A DNA stretch of 64,000 nucleotides from Eunapius fragilis (lineage: Eukaryota; Porifera; Demospongiae; Spongillida; Spongillidae): positions 2,909,267 through 2,973,266 of the forward strand of contig OY811973.1 in assembly GCA_963681505.1 (NCBI GenBank). Reading direction: 5' to 3'. This document shows, piece by piece, positions 32,672 to 42,822 of the stretch; position 1 is the stretch's first letter; each line of letters opens with the position of its first letter. The position numbers and the translations under genes were made by a program. The notes below the pieces were generated by a model, which searched no databases, was not told where the DNA came from, and saw only the letters and a program-made list of their open reading frames with translations.

Positions 32672-33595
32672 TAAGTTATGGCGATTCAAACTTGAATCAT
32701 TACTAAATGGGGTCGAAAAGGGACCTAGCGCATATTATAAAATTTTTGCAAGAAAAGGAGCATCATGCAAAATGGTCGCGTGCAATTAACACATACGCGT
32801 AATTAAAAATTCAGGCCACTATAATGGACAGAATAATTTCCTGTACATAAGAAAGAAGTTATCTGAACCTGCGGCAGCAGGTTCAATATAGGATTGATTG
32901 AGGGTTGATGAATGTCATTAATAAAACTTCACTAGCGTCTGGAGGGACAACGGAGAAACGGATCGCTTATCTCTTTATCGCGATGGAATGAGAGCACAAC
33001 GATCTACAGTTCTACGTTAGTACCGTGTCATAAAATGGTGTGGTTATAGAGAAACAAACAATTTCCTGTTTCTCGTGGCCAGTCCTAAAATAATTCTCCA
33101 TCGTCGTCGTCGTCGTCTTCTTATTCTTAGGAAGGTATAACTCGGGGGGTCCATAATGGTCAAAAAAAGCGTGACGTACTGTATGGACAGCCCCAAAGCA
33201 TGCATGGTGACTCAACTGTGTGTACAGTAGTGTTTATTGTTTTAATCTGATAAGGCTTCCTTAAACCTTATCGATCTACACTGAGCCATGTACGTGTAGT
33301 TCACTTCCTGAGTTCCCACACTATCCATCTACATGTATACTAGGCTACACCTCCATGTTTAGATGGGAGCATTTTTACTGGATCAAATTTGACCAATAGA
33401 TTTTTAGCACAACTGACACACAATACACCCCTTCCCTCCCTGTCATTTATATGATGGAATTGGACCAATAGAATTAAAGCACAGTCTACACGCTTGTTAA
33501 GGCTTTGCAAGGTATTAAAGTTACTCACCCGCTGAATAGTGCACTTTGCAAAAAGAGGAAAAATTTTTATCATACTCTCTGTCACGTACATGTAG

Positions 33596-34876
33596 ATGGC
33601 AGCTGAAGACCTCCGAGGTTTTTTCTCCAACGAGGGGTCGGAGGAGGAAGAGGATGACTACATTCATCCTCCAACTCCTCTCCCTTTCACGCCACCTCCT
33701 GAAGCAGCGCTGCCCCCGCCTGCGCTCCCGCCGGTACCAGCAGCGCTGCCCCCCCCCCCCCCCCCCACCACCAGTGCTGCCCCCACCACCACCAGCAGTG
33801 CTGCCCCCCCTGGCCTGCATGGTCACTGCCACCCTGGCCCGCCTGGCCAGAACAAGCATGGCGGGGAAGCTGGGGAGGTTGGCGGCCCCGAAGAAGAAGA
33901 GGGCGCAGGCGAGGACACATCATCATACATTCTACTAATTCTTATAATAATAATTATTATTATTAAAGTTGGTTCCCAGACCAATCCTCACCTCTGTTCT
34001 GCAGTTGCATATTTTAATTCAAATGTTCCCCCTGATAAGGTGCTGCAAGTCGACTCCATTCTCTCAGCTCCTTCAGTGTCCCAAAAGAAGCTTTCCAGCA
34101 TGTTGGACACCCATATGTTCAATTTGCTGTTAGAAAATTCTTCCACTGCTGACAGAGCACGATTACTTTCTGTTTCATCTGCCCATGCATCCTCTTGGCT
34201 GTCAGTAGTCCCTTCAGAGGGATTGGGTCTGCACCTTGATCCACCAGTACATCAAGTTGCAATAAAGTGGTGGCTTGGCCTAGACACATCCCAGGGGTCC
34301 CAGTGTGCACTTTGCCCTGACAATGCCCTAGACCCCCTTGGACATCACGCCATCACTTGTAAGCGGGGGGGTGATGTGGTAACGCGACATAACACCCTGC
34401 GTGATGTACTGGCTGAAACGTGCCATCGGGCTCATCTCAGTGTCCAGGTGGAAGCTGGCAGTGACCTCACTGCTGACCATAGCCACACCCGCCCTGCCGA
34501 CCTTTTGTTGACCAACTGGGCTACGGGCAAGACAGCAGCATTTGATGTATCTGTGACCTCTCCGCTTAATACTCTCACCTTGTTGGAAGCAGGAGTGTCT
34601 GCAGGTTCAGCTGCCAGAGCCACTGAAGATAGAAAACATAAAGCCAATGATGCCAAGTGTGATGAACTGGGCTGGTTGTGTGTTCCCTTGGTTACTGAAA
34701 CTTATGGTGCATGGGGAAAGGAAGCCACAGAAGCTTTCTCCCAGGTGGCCTCTCGGATTGCCACCTTAACTTGCAGGCCCAAGTCAGTAGTATTAAGTGA
34801 CATTTATGGCAGGCTGAACCTTCACCTGGTGAGAGCCAACGCCACAGCTATCCTCACCAGATGTGTCCTGTCTTAA
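33596..34876 (+). CDS. Chimeric ORF: element proline-rich N-terminus fused to LINE C-terminal domain
   Basis: One uninterrupted 426-codon frame. Residues 1 to about 122 correspond to the proline-rich element ORF (MAAEDLRGFFSNEGSEEEED, then proline and alanine runs) and end in a short isoleucine run. From about residue 123 it reads a LINE C-terminus: KWWLGLDTS, a CCHC-type finger CALCPDNALDPLGHHAITC, and a restriction-endonuclease-like segment RPADLLLTNWATGKTAAFDV followed by SVTSPLN. The PD..D-like spacing suggests the nuclease of site-specific LINEs; this is inference. Fusion arose by insertion of the 5'-truncated LINE. Translation of the fusion is unproven. Confidence 0.5.
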   Translation: MAAEDLRGFFSNEGSEEEEDDYIHPPTPLPFTPPPEAALPPPALPPVPAALPPPPPPTTSAAPTTTSSAAPPGLHGHCHPGPPGQNKHGGEAGEVGGPEEEEGAGEDTSSYILLILIIIIIIIKVGSQTNPHLCSAVAYFNSNVPPDKVLQVDSILSAPSVSQKKLSSMLDTHMFNLLLENSSTADRARLLSVSSAHASSWLSVVPSEGLGLHLDPPVHQVAIKWWLGLDTSQGSQCALCPDNALDPLGHHAITCKRGGDVVTRHNTLRDVLAETCHRAHLSVQVEAGSDLTADHSHTRPADLLLTNWATGKTAAFDVSVTSPLNTLTLLEAGVSAGSAARATEDRKHKANDAKCDELGWLCVPLVTETYGAWGKEATEAFSQVASRIATLTCRPKSVVLSDIYGRLNLHLVRANATAILTRCVLS

Positions 34877-34966
34877 ACTATTGATATACTTCATAGTGTG
34901 TAATGTATTATTGTTGTTATAATTGTGTATGCATTTAAAATAATATTGAACCGCCAAAAAAAAAAA
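33963..34966 (+). mobile_element. 5'-truncated LINE insertion with poly(A)
   Basis: Sequence absent from copy A. It begins at GTTGGTTCCCAGACC, carries the CCHC/nuclease-like C-terminal coding region, a TAA at 34874-34876, about 75 bp of 3' UTR and a terminal A12 run (34955-34966). Truncation at the 5' end plus a poly(A) tail indicates target-primed reverse transcription. Related fragments are at 56040-56310 (+) and 57013-57201 (-). Confidence 0.75.
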
Positions 34967-35012
34967 AGACATTTGATCATTAACTACGATAGGGCGAAAA
35001 AAAACTTATGAA

Positions 35013-35298
35013 ACAAGTAAATAAAAACATTCTCTAACGAGCGAGTTGTTGGTATATAGGATTGACCAATGGTGGTGTAAAAAGCACAGAAACAATAGTG
35101 ACAGAAATTTTACTGGAAAATTGAAATAGGCCTATATTTAGCACACTCACAATAATAACAGCGCATGCCTGAGTAATGGGCTAAATATAGGCCTATATCA
35201 ATTTTTCTGTCACTCTTGTTTCCGTGCTTTTTACACCACCATTGGTCAATCCTATATACCAACAACTCTCTCGTTAGAGAATGTTTTTATTTACTTGT
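35013..35298. repeat. Foldback at the 3' end of copy B
   Basis: Same arms as 14971-15264, with about 20 bp deleted from the right arm (TTTTCCAGTAAAAT missing). Confidence 0.9.
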
Positions 35299-37970
35299 AG
35301 AGGACATAGGTGTCTCTTAGAATATGACATGATTTTAAAACTTGAAACAATACCCTTTTCGCTGCCTTGATCCCATATAATTATATATGCCAGGTGTCAT
35401 TTCTTGAAACTGTTTCATAGACCTACCCATGTCAGGAAAATCCCACATGGTATCATTGGTATGTTGACATCACATGCATGTAGAGCTGGTAATATAAGTA
35501 CGTTTTGAGGAGTCCTGCACATGATGACTTCAGAGCGCCTGCATATGATTAATATACACCGACACAACATGCCACTACGCCACGTGTAACAACATGCAAT
35601 TAAAATCAGTATCATTAACTGAAATCCGCTCATCCGTCTCAGCATACTGATTAAATACTTAATATATGACACAACATAGACCATGGTTAGTTCAGTTGTA
35701 ACATACACTATGGTCGTGCATACACACATAATCACATGCTTTCTGTTATTACATTCACTGAAACCATGCACACATTATTTAATAGTTCAAGCTTAGTTGC
35801 AAGTATACATTTATAATGAGCATGGGTCCCTCATAGATATGCAGAGTCTGCTACAATATGCAGTACTTCAAAGAAGGTTTGCTGTTCCGTAGAAATTGTT
35901 GAACTAGTAAAGACACATACATCTTTGGTATTGTCCAGAACAGTTAGCATTTCGGAAGGATGTTTTGCACGCACTATGAGCAGTTCATTTCTATTCCAAT
36001 GTTGGAGTGATTCACGAACATCTGGCTTCACAGCCTTCACTTTTGAACCATCCGCTTGCAGTGCCATTCCATTCTTTATGGATATTATCATAAATCCTCC
36101 AACCTTGAGGCCGCTCAGGTAGTTAATATACCACTGTTGGTATTCAGACCTTGCCTTATCAAGAGGATTAAATTCCACACTTGTTCCATCTGGTGCAAGT
36201 TCCAACACTGCACTGTTATGTACACTTCTGATGTAGACTGGCACCATGGACTGAAACAATAACAAAAAAAACACATTTAATCATGTAATTAGGTGCAATA
36301 TTATCTTAAAACGTTTTGGATTACAAATAAAATGAGAATCTTTGATGTAAATGAAGGGCTGATGAACCCAAGAACCAATTAAGGAATCGTACAGTCAGGT
36401 CACATACCTTAAGTTGGAGTAATTGCTTTTTATTATCTGCTTCTTTGACGCTCAGTACCAATTTGCTTTGGTCACTTGGACTAATAACATATCCTTCAAA
36501 CTTAACAGATTCTATATATCCTTCATCACATTTCCATAACTGGTTGTCCTCACCAGTAAACTTCCTCATGACAAGTTTTGTATTCTCTAATGAGCTACAA
36601 TTCTGAGTAGCATTATCGCATGTTATCACAAGGCGATTTCTAGACATTGAAACAATCAGAAATGCTCCATCTATCCTGTAGTCTAGCATCCAGTCTTGGC
36701 TGTGAGTGGTGAGATCATCAAAAGGACACAGAAAGACTTCAGACCCTTCTTCAGTTTCTTCGACACTGATGCATTTGGTGGTCACAAGAAAGCCAGTTGC
36801 ACGATGCAAGATCTGGGATACATTTATTAACTGCACATGTAAGAAAAGAATCTTGTTAAAATGTCCATATTCATGTAAAGATTCATAGGGTGAGGGTTGG
36901 GGGCTGTGGTGAACTGTGATGGGTAGGTTAGGTTTTGGGTGATATTTGGTATAAGAATATATAAATTAATACAGGGGAAAAATCTTACAACTTTTTCCAC
37001 TGCACATTCATCCATATATTTCTGAGCATCATCAGCACCATCATAATGAACGGAAAGTAGTGTATCATTGTGACAATCAGCACCAAGGTAGCCATGGCTC
37101 TTCTTAGATACTATGAAGTTCCTTTCCCTTCTCCAGAATTGGTAGCCATCACATTCAGAGGTGTCTTCATGTAAAAACAATCTATTGTCTTTATCACACT
37201 GCAGCACCATGCCATTAACAGCTGCAATCTTGAAACTTCCATCTGGTTGTGGGTATAGCAGCCACAAGTGATTTTCCTGAAGTAGAGACTTGTCCTCAAT
37301 GTTACGGAGCATCACATTTTTCTTGATGAGATCACAGGTTAGGTAGGAAGTCCTGTACCTGATAAGGAAGTAGCATCGAAACTGTGGGAAATATAATGTT
37401 CATAAACTAAATGCATGGGATCGCAAGCTTGAATAATCCTGCCCTGCAGAAAACTTATTGGCACACTCTGGCCTTGCCGGATTGCAATCTTTGATGGTCC
37501 ATGCATGTTTTCTACCTTCTACCGCCGTTATAATGGTGCTGGTTTTTCTGTGACAAGAATTCAAGTTCTTATGTGCAAGCATTTATTATCCAAATTAGAA
37601 GCCGTAGCGTCTAATTGCAAGTTTACATGGTAACTCCAGTCAGATGCAAGGTACATCATAGTTGTCATGCATAAAACAGGTATACAATTAGGATGCATGC
37701 ATCCAAGGAGAGGGGAGGCATTGGAGAGTTGCAACTCCCCTCCTCGCCCTTCAGGCCCACAATGAATAAGGTTGAATGCATTTAGTTTAATGTACACAAA
37801 ATGTATTGGCTTCAGGGGCTTGACCCTAAGGATACCTCATACTCCCTCGCTGGGTGGGAGGGTGCACCTCCCCCACACCCTCACCTACAGCTAGGGGGCA
37901 CCACCTTGTATTCATTGTTCATTTACAACCCTTCCTTTCTATAATTCCTAGATCCATCACTGGGTATGGT
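35299..37970. repeat. Segmental duplication, copy B
   Basis: Colinear with 9535-12170. Exon lengths in the shared beta-trefoil gene agree to the codon except for one codon in the last exon, and intron sequence is also nearly identical, so the duplication is recent. Confidence 0.88.
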
Positions 37971-39300
37971 GTGCTCACGATTTGGCAGGAACCTATATAC
38001 CAGCTCCAAAGAAGTCCAAATCTGGTTGCCCTTCAATTGAGGCCCTTTGTCATCTGATTAGGAATTACAGTTAAAATTCTTTCAACCCTATTGCTTCTAA
38101 ATTGCAATACGAATGGAATATTCACATGTATTGTTGCTGTATGTATTATAGTGATGCTATTTACATCTGTATGTCTGTTATCTCTATATGAAAATTGCTG
38201 GCTTCTGAGGCAGACATTATAGCACTCCATTATACCTCCTGCATGTACCTGTAGTGCAGGAGGGTGCTCTCCTCGTAATTAGTATTCATATTGGACCCCT
38301 GCTAGTTGTGAGATAGACATGTTGTACATTTACTCCCTCACAGCCCCCCAGGCAGTCTCCATGACCAGTGCAACACAAATCCAACCAGCTCATGCATGTA
38401 ACACAGAAACACATACCTCTATAGAGGCTTTAACTTTCAAGGACCAAGAGCACTTATTCTTTTTTGGTAAAATAAAGAATTCCCCATCCAATGTCCATTG
38501 TTGGGCTTCATCACTGCTATCATATGGCTTTACTGCTAGTATGTGACCATCCCATAACAAGGCCTTCTGATTTTTTCTGGAAAGGATTGTATATATTTCT
38601 TCCTCCTTACTATCTATGTGTAGGGGGTACATGTACCAGATTGAGTGTTGGTTGACACGAGTGTGGTCCAAAAATCTATTGTATATGACTCCTTCTTCAC
38701 CTGTTATCTCCAGCACACGGCCATCTGTGCCATTCAACATTAACATTGGGACAGCGGGCTGATATACGGAGAAAAAAGAACCACATGACATTGATTGGTA
38801 ACCATTTAGATGTTAATGAAGTGTCCTAATTAGCATGACATATGTAATTATTAACACCACACTGTGTACACTATTAACTTAAAACCAAACTGTTTAGTTG
38901 AATAGCTTACACTTGGTTGAAGGCAGCTAAATCTATTTCTGTCATATTCTGCCATTTTTGGCACACAAATGGCCTGTGAATCTTGATTTCCCTCACACAT
39001 TAAAGCATTGTGCTTTAAAGATATTATTGTGCCATTTTCTTCCAACCACTTTTGGCTCTCATCACCACACCTTTCATGAATGACAATCTTGCTTTCATTT
39101 TCAGAGTTATATGTCAATACTTTCTTATTTCTCTTGCAAACAATCATAAAAGAACCATCTGGTTGATCATCCCTGTACCATAACTGATTGTCATCAGGAA
39201 CAGAATTGGATGACTTGAAATTCAACACGTCACCACAAAGGGTTAACACAGTTCCATTGTGTGGAATCCGGATATAGTGTGATATTCTTTTTTGAAGTTT
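35831..39300 (-). CDS. Multi-domain beta-trefoil (ricin-B-like) protein, copy B
   Basis: Five exons, all phase 0: 39300-38911 (130 codons), 38758-38417 (114), 37321-36989 (111), 36830-36408 (141) and 36250-35831 (140 with TGA), 635 aa in total. Each exon codes for about one beta-trefoil: QxW-type motifs are DNQLWYRD and SQKWLEE; HSIWYM and AQQWTLDG; NHLWLL and YQFWRRE; SQDWMLD and DNQLWKCD; YQQWYIN and LQHWNRN. The one-domain-per-exon, phase-0 design allows duplication of single domains. Such domains usually bind glycans or glycoproteins, but no ligand residue pattern can be assigned. The start is missing: no signal peptide or ATG exon was found above 39300. The acceptor of the third exon (CTCATCAAG) is the least certain. 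Confidence 0.75.
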
Positions 39301-42072
39301 CTAAATAATATGATTCCATACAACATAATTACATTATGCATACAGCACATTTAAACACATCAGATCCATTTGAAAGCAATAACAATCACAAAACAGGCCT
39401 CTAACTATAATACATCATTACCAAGGTGCACTGCAGGTTCATGTAAACTACGTCTGTAAGAACTATTCAAAGATATTCTATTCAAGCATATGCCTCAACC
39501 ATGCTCTACTAAAGTTTTCGCTCATGCGGAAATTTTAATAACATATTTTCCAGTTGGTTTCTGCTTAGAGTTCCTGGTGTCACATAGCCTATGGAATATT
39601 CCTTATTATCATATATTACTCAAGTCTGCTGTGAACACATGGATACGTTTCTGCCTCTTACAATCCATCACACCATTGCAAACGGTCTCAGCGTCTACCC
39701 TGGTCACTCTTTGGGCTTGGTGAGGGGCTCAGAAGGGGGTGGGGTAGTGGGTATGGGTAATCACTGAAAGGTTCAGCAGCTTTTTAAAGTTACACAAAAA
39801 AGACATCCTATGTAAACTGCATCCATATCCTGAGCTTGCTTTGTTAACACGAGCTGTCAAAAGAAGCAATTGCCATTACAATTATAATTGATATGCTAGC
39901 ATGCTTGTACCTTACAAAGACGTGTACATTCCTAATTCCATGGGGAAATATCTAATATTTATAAGGCAGGGATCAAGGCAATGTACCTTGCTACACACAT
40001 TTCTATTGCATTGGCTGCATGTTGCAAAGCCACAAAAAATTACATGTGTGGCCAACAATCTGGTACTGGTTTTTTTAAATAGATCAATGCAGGTGGAGCT
40101 GTCCTATGGTATGATACCTTTAGGAGTTGTCAGCCTGCCATGTATGTACACACAACAATCGGAACCTACAAGAGTAGGTTCTATATAGAAATCCTGTATA
40201 TTGATAGAAATCAAAGCAGGAAGAAGGGGTGGGGTGTGGGGGGGGGGGGGGGGGAGGAGGAGGAGACAATTTCTGAATATGGATGACACTTAATTAAGAG
40301 TTCACAATGACACATATCTGCACTAATTCCTGTATTTATTCTTAACTTTTCCTTAGCTTTCCAGGATGTCGGCAAAAAAGAATGTCGAAAAATAGGTCAA
40401 AGCAAAGGGCAAAGCTCTAGAGCTTACATTCACCTGCTGCTCATCCTTCTAGCGGCTATTGACACTGATCAATGTGGCAAGTGATGCAATTAAATTCCTA
40501 CCACGTAAACAATAATAATGCCACTGGCCCATTGTGGTTGGATTCCAAGCCTATATGGCTAAGTGTGCAAAGTGCATTATTCATGATTCAGGCAGTTTAT
40601 GTTATTGAAATGGATAGGAGTCGTGGCACCACAGGACGAAGATATGCTCTTTCTTGAATAGGATGATACTATTGATTCTAGTTTTTGTGGGACGGTTGTA
40701 AGGATGGGAAAAAAAAGGTTCAAGAGGTCAGACTGATGAGACTATCGGGACCACCATATGATACAGCTCACTTATCTGGAGTTAAAGAGAAGGATACTTG
40801 TTGCAATATTTAGTCCCTTTTCGAAAAGCACAGGCTGCAGAAATGTTTTTGTCAAGCTATGTAAAGGAAGCCATGTTGGAAGAACCGTAAATTCCATAAT
40901 AATAACTTAATGTCCATGAAAACAGCAGTGCGAGGCCAATTAGATATGCACAAGTGGAAGATTGTTTGTGTAAGTCTCAAAGGAAAAAATCTTGCCCATA
41001 ATAAATCTGCTCTGGACGACAGCTGCACTAAGTACAAGCTCTACATAAAAATAATATCCTTAAACATAGACAAGCTGAACTTGGACAGCCTGCTGCTTTT
41101 GTCTAATGGCTGAGACTTTGAGGCAATGGAGAGCTCCTGTAGTCGACTCCTATGGGAAATGGGGCACAGAGGCTTCAATTTTATTTTTCTTCAGTCTTGT
41201 CTACATGTAGGCTGGTGATAACAGCTCATTACAAAGATTGCAGATGTGTCATTCAACTTCTTATTCACCTTGAGCATTTTATTGATAGAGAAAATGCTAT
41301 TGCCATCCTTGGAGAGTATAGAGTTGTAAGGTGTGTTATTTACCTATGTGTAGTTCATGGCATGCATTAAAAAATAATAATTACTTTGGACAGAAACAGA
41401 TGTCATGCGCAATTAAGTTTCTCTGCAATAGTAAAGCACAATCAACAAATATGTTATACTCAATCCATTGATATATTAAAAGCCTCCTGGTGGTTTATTA
41501 AAACATAAAATAGTTAGCAAATGGTGCAGTGCATCACTAGTTGGCTACCAGAATATAAGCAAATTCGAATGTTAGCTCAAATGTGACTTGGATACAAGCA
41601 ACCTCAACATTACCAAACGTTTTAAATGCAAAGAAAAAAACATCTTATCTCTAGCACTCTACTGCTTCCAAGTGGTAAAATGTACTCAACAGAGGATGTA
41701 TTGCAATATTGCATATCTAATTAATTTGAAAATTGATCTGCCATAATGTTACATCGCGCTAATGTGTGTGGAGCATGCTTGGGGTATTTTAGCAAATTCT
41801 CACGTTTTGAAGCCAACTGGCTTGGATATAAGTAACTAGTAATTAGAAATACTTCCTGAATCAATCCCTTCTTATACAAACCAAATTTTGGAGCAATAGA
41901 AATCTTTAGTTGTAAATATAAGCAGCTTTCAAGCACATGGATGATGGTTGATAATGATTCACAGATATATTTGTTTCATTTATCTTATTACTCATGTTCC
42001 AACAAAATCAGTTATCAATCATATCAAATCATTTTACATGCTGATACTGGTACCATGAGAGCTTCTCCTCTG
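39301..42072. other. Gene-poor stretch upstream of the beta-trefoil gene
   Basis: No convincing exon. Includes a G run at 40240-40254, a small palindrome (GGAACCTAC/GTAGGTTC at 40161-40181) and AT-rich unique sequence. The missing first exon of the beta-trefoil gene may be here. Confidence 0.4.
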
Positions 42073-42539
42073 TTAATGTCTATTGTCCTGAGTGTCCATC
42101 CGGGGGTACAATTGGACACCCAGGTGGACAGCAAAAAAAAGTTTTTGCAGTTCAGTCATGGAAGGGACCTAGCTGCATTTAACGGTACTGGCTTATAGAA
42201 CAAGTCTTTCTAGGATCGGGCTGAGATAATCAAGGCTTGAATCCTTTTGGTATTCATCAAACGAGCTGTGCTAGCGGACCTATCCGTTACGCTCCGTGCG
42301 GTACATCGTATACGAGCTACGGCGTAATGGATAAGTTCGCTAGGACGGCTCGTTTTACGGGTATCAAAAGGATTTAAGCCTTACTTATCTCGGCCCGATC
42401 ATAAAATGACTTGTTCTATAAGCCAGTACCGTTAAATGCAATTAGGCCCCTTCTATGACCGAACGGCAAAAACTTTATTTGCTGTCCACCCAGGTGTCCA
42501 ATTGTACCCCGGGTGGACACTCAGAACAATAGACATTAA
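42073..42539. mobile_element. Foldback element with TTAA target and TGTCTATTGT termini
   Basis: TTAATGTCTATTG at 42073 is mirrored by CAATAGACATTAA ending 42539. The arms remain complementary over most of the element (GAGTGTCCA, GGTGTCCAATTGTACCC, CAGTACCGTTAAATGCA), giving one roughly 460-bp imperfect palindrome. TTAA on both sides fits piggyBac- or Kolobok-type targets. No ORF. Confidence 0.82.
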
Positions 42540-42822
42540 GAGCTAACCTGTTGTTTGGGTTGCTGCAATCTGTTCAGATGCCACACAGTAGAACAGAATG
42601 TTATTTCAGTTATTGATTTAGCCAGTAAACTTACTTGTGTGCAGTACATTCCTCCTGTGCTGTCACATGTACCTTGAGGCAAATGATATTGTAAGTTTTT
42701 CAATAAAAATGAGCACTTACATTTGGCTTAGGTGAACTTTCTAAATTATACAGTCTCTCCGGCATTTCGTGCCTTTATTGTCAGTAAAAAGACAGTCATT
42801 ATTCACAATGACTGCATAAATC

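Larger units (their letters stand above)
32861..35296 (+). mobile_element. Hairpin-ended mobile element, copy B
   Basis: Same 5' hairpin (32864-32885), 5' block (to about 33147), proline-rich ORF region and 3' foldback (35013-35298) as copy A at 12808-15262. It differs in carrying part of another MITE (GGTCCATAATGGTCAAAA, AGCGTGACGTA at 33150-33190) and a 5'-truncated LINE (33963-34966). It sits inside a MITE, between GAAGTT and GTAGAGG, with little or no target duplication visible. Confidence 0.72.
32698..35374. mobile_element. GGGACCTA-family MITE split by a 2.4 kb insertion
   Basis: The left half, 32698-32860 (GGGTCGAAAAGGGACCTAGC ... GTACATAAGAAAGAAGTT), continues at 35297-35374 (GTAGAGGACATAGGTG ... 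CGCTGCCTTGATCCC). Uninterrupted relatives read AGAAAGAAGTTGTAGAGG (5262-5280), so they give the empty site for the insertion. Confidence 0.8.

Noticed and set aside
33546..33938. Separate 130-codon histidine/proline ORF beside the chimeric ORF
   Set aside because: A shifted frame through the same CCACCACCG repeat; not conserved in the copy at 14.5 kb apart from the repeat.
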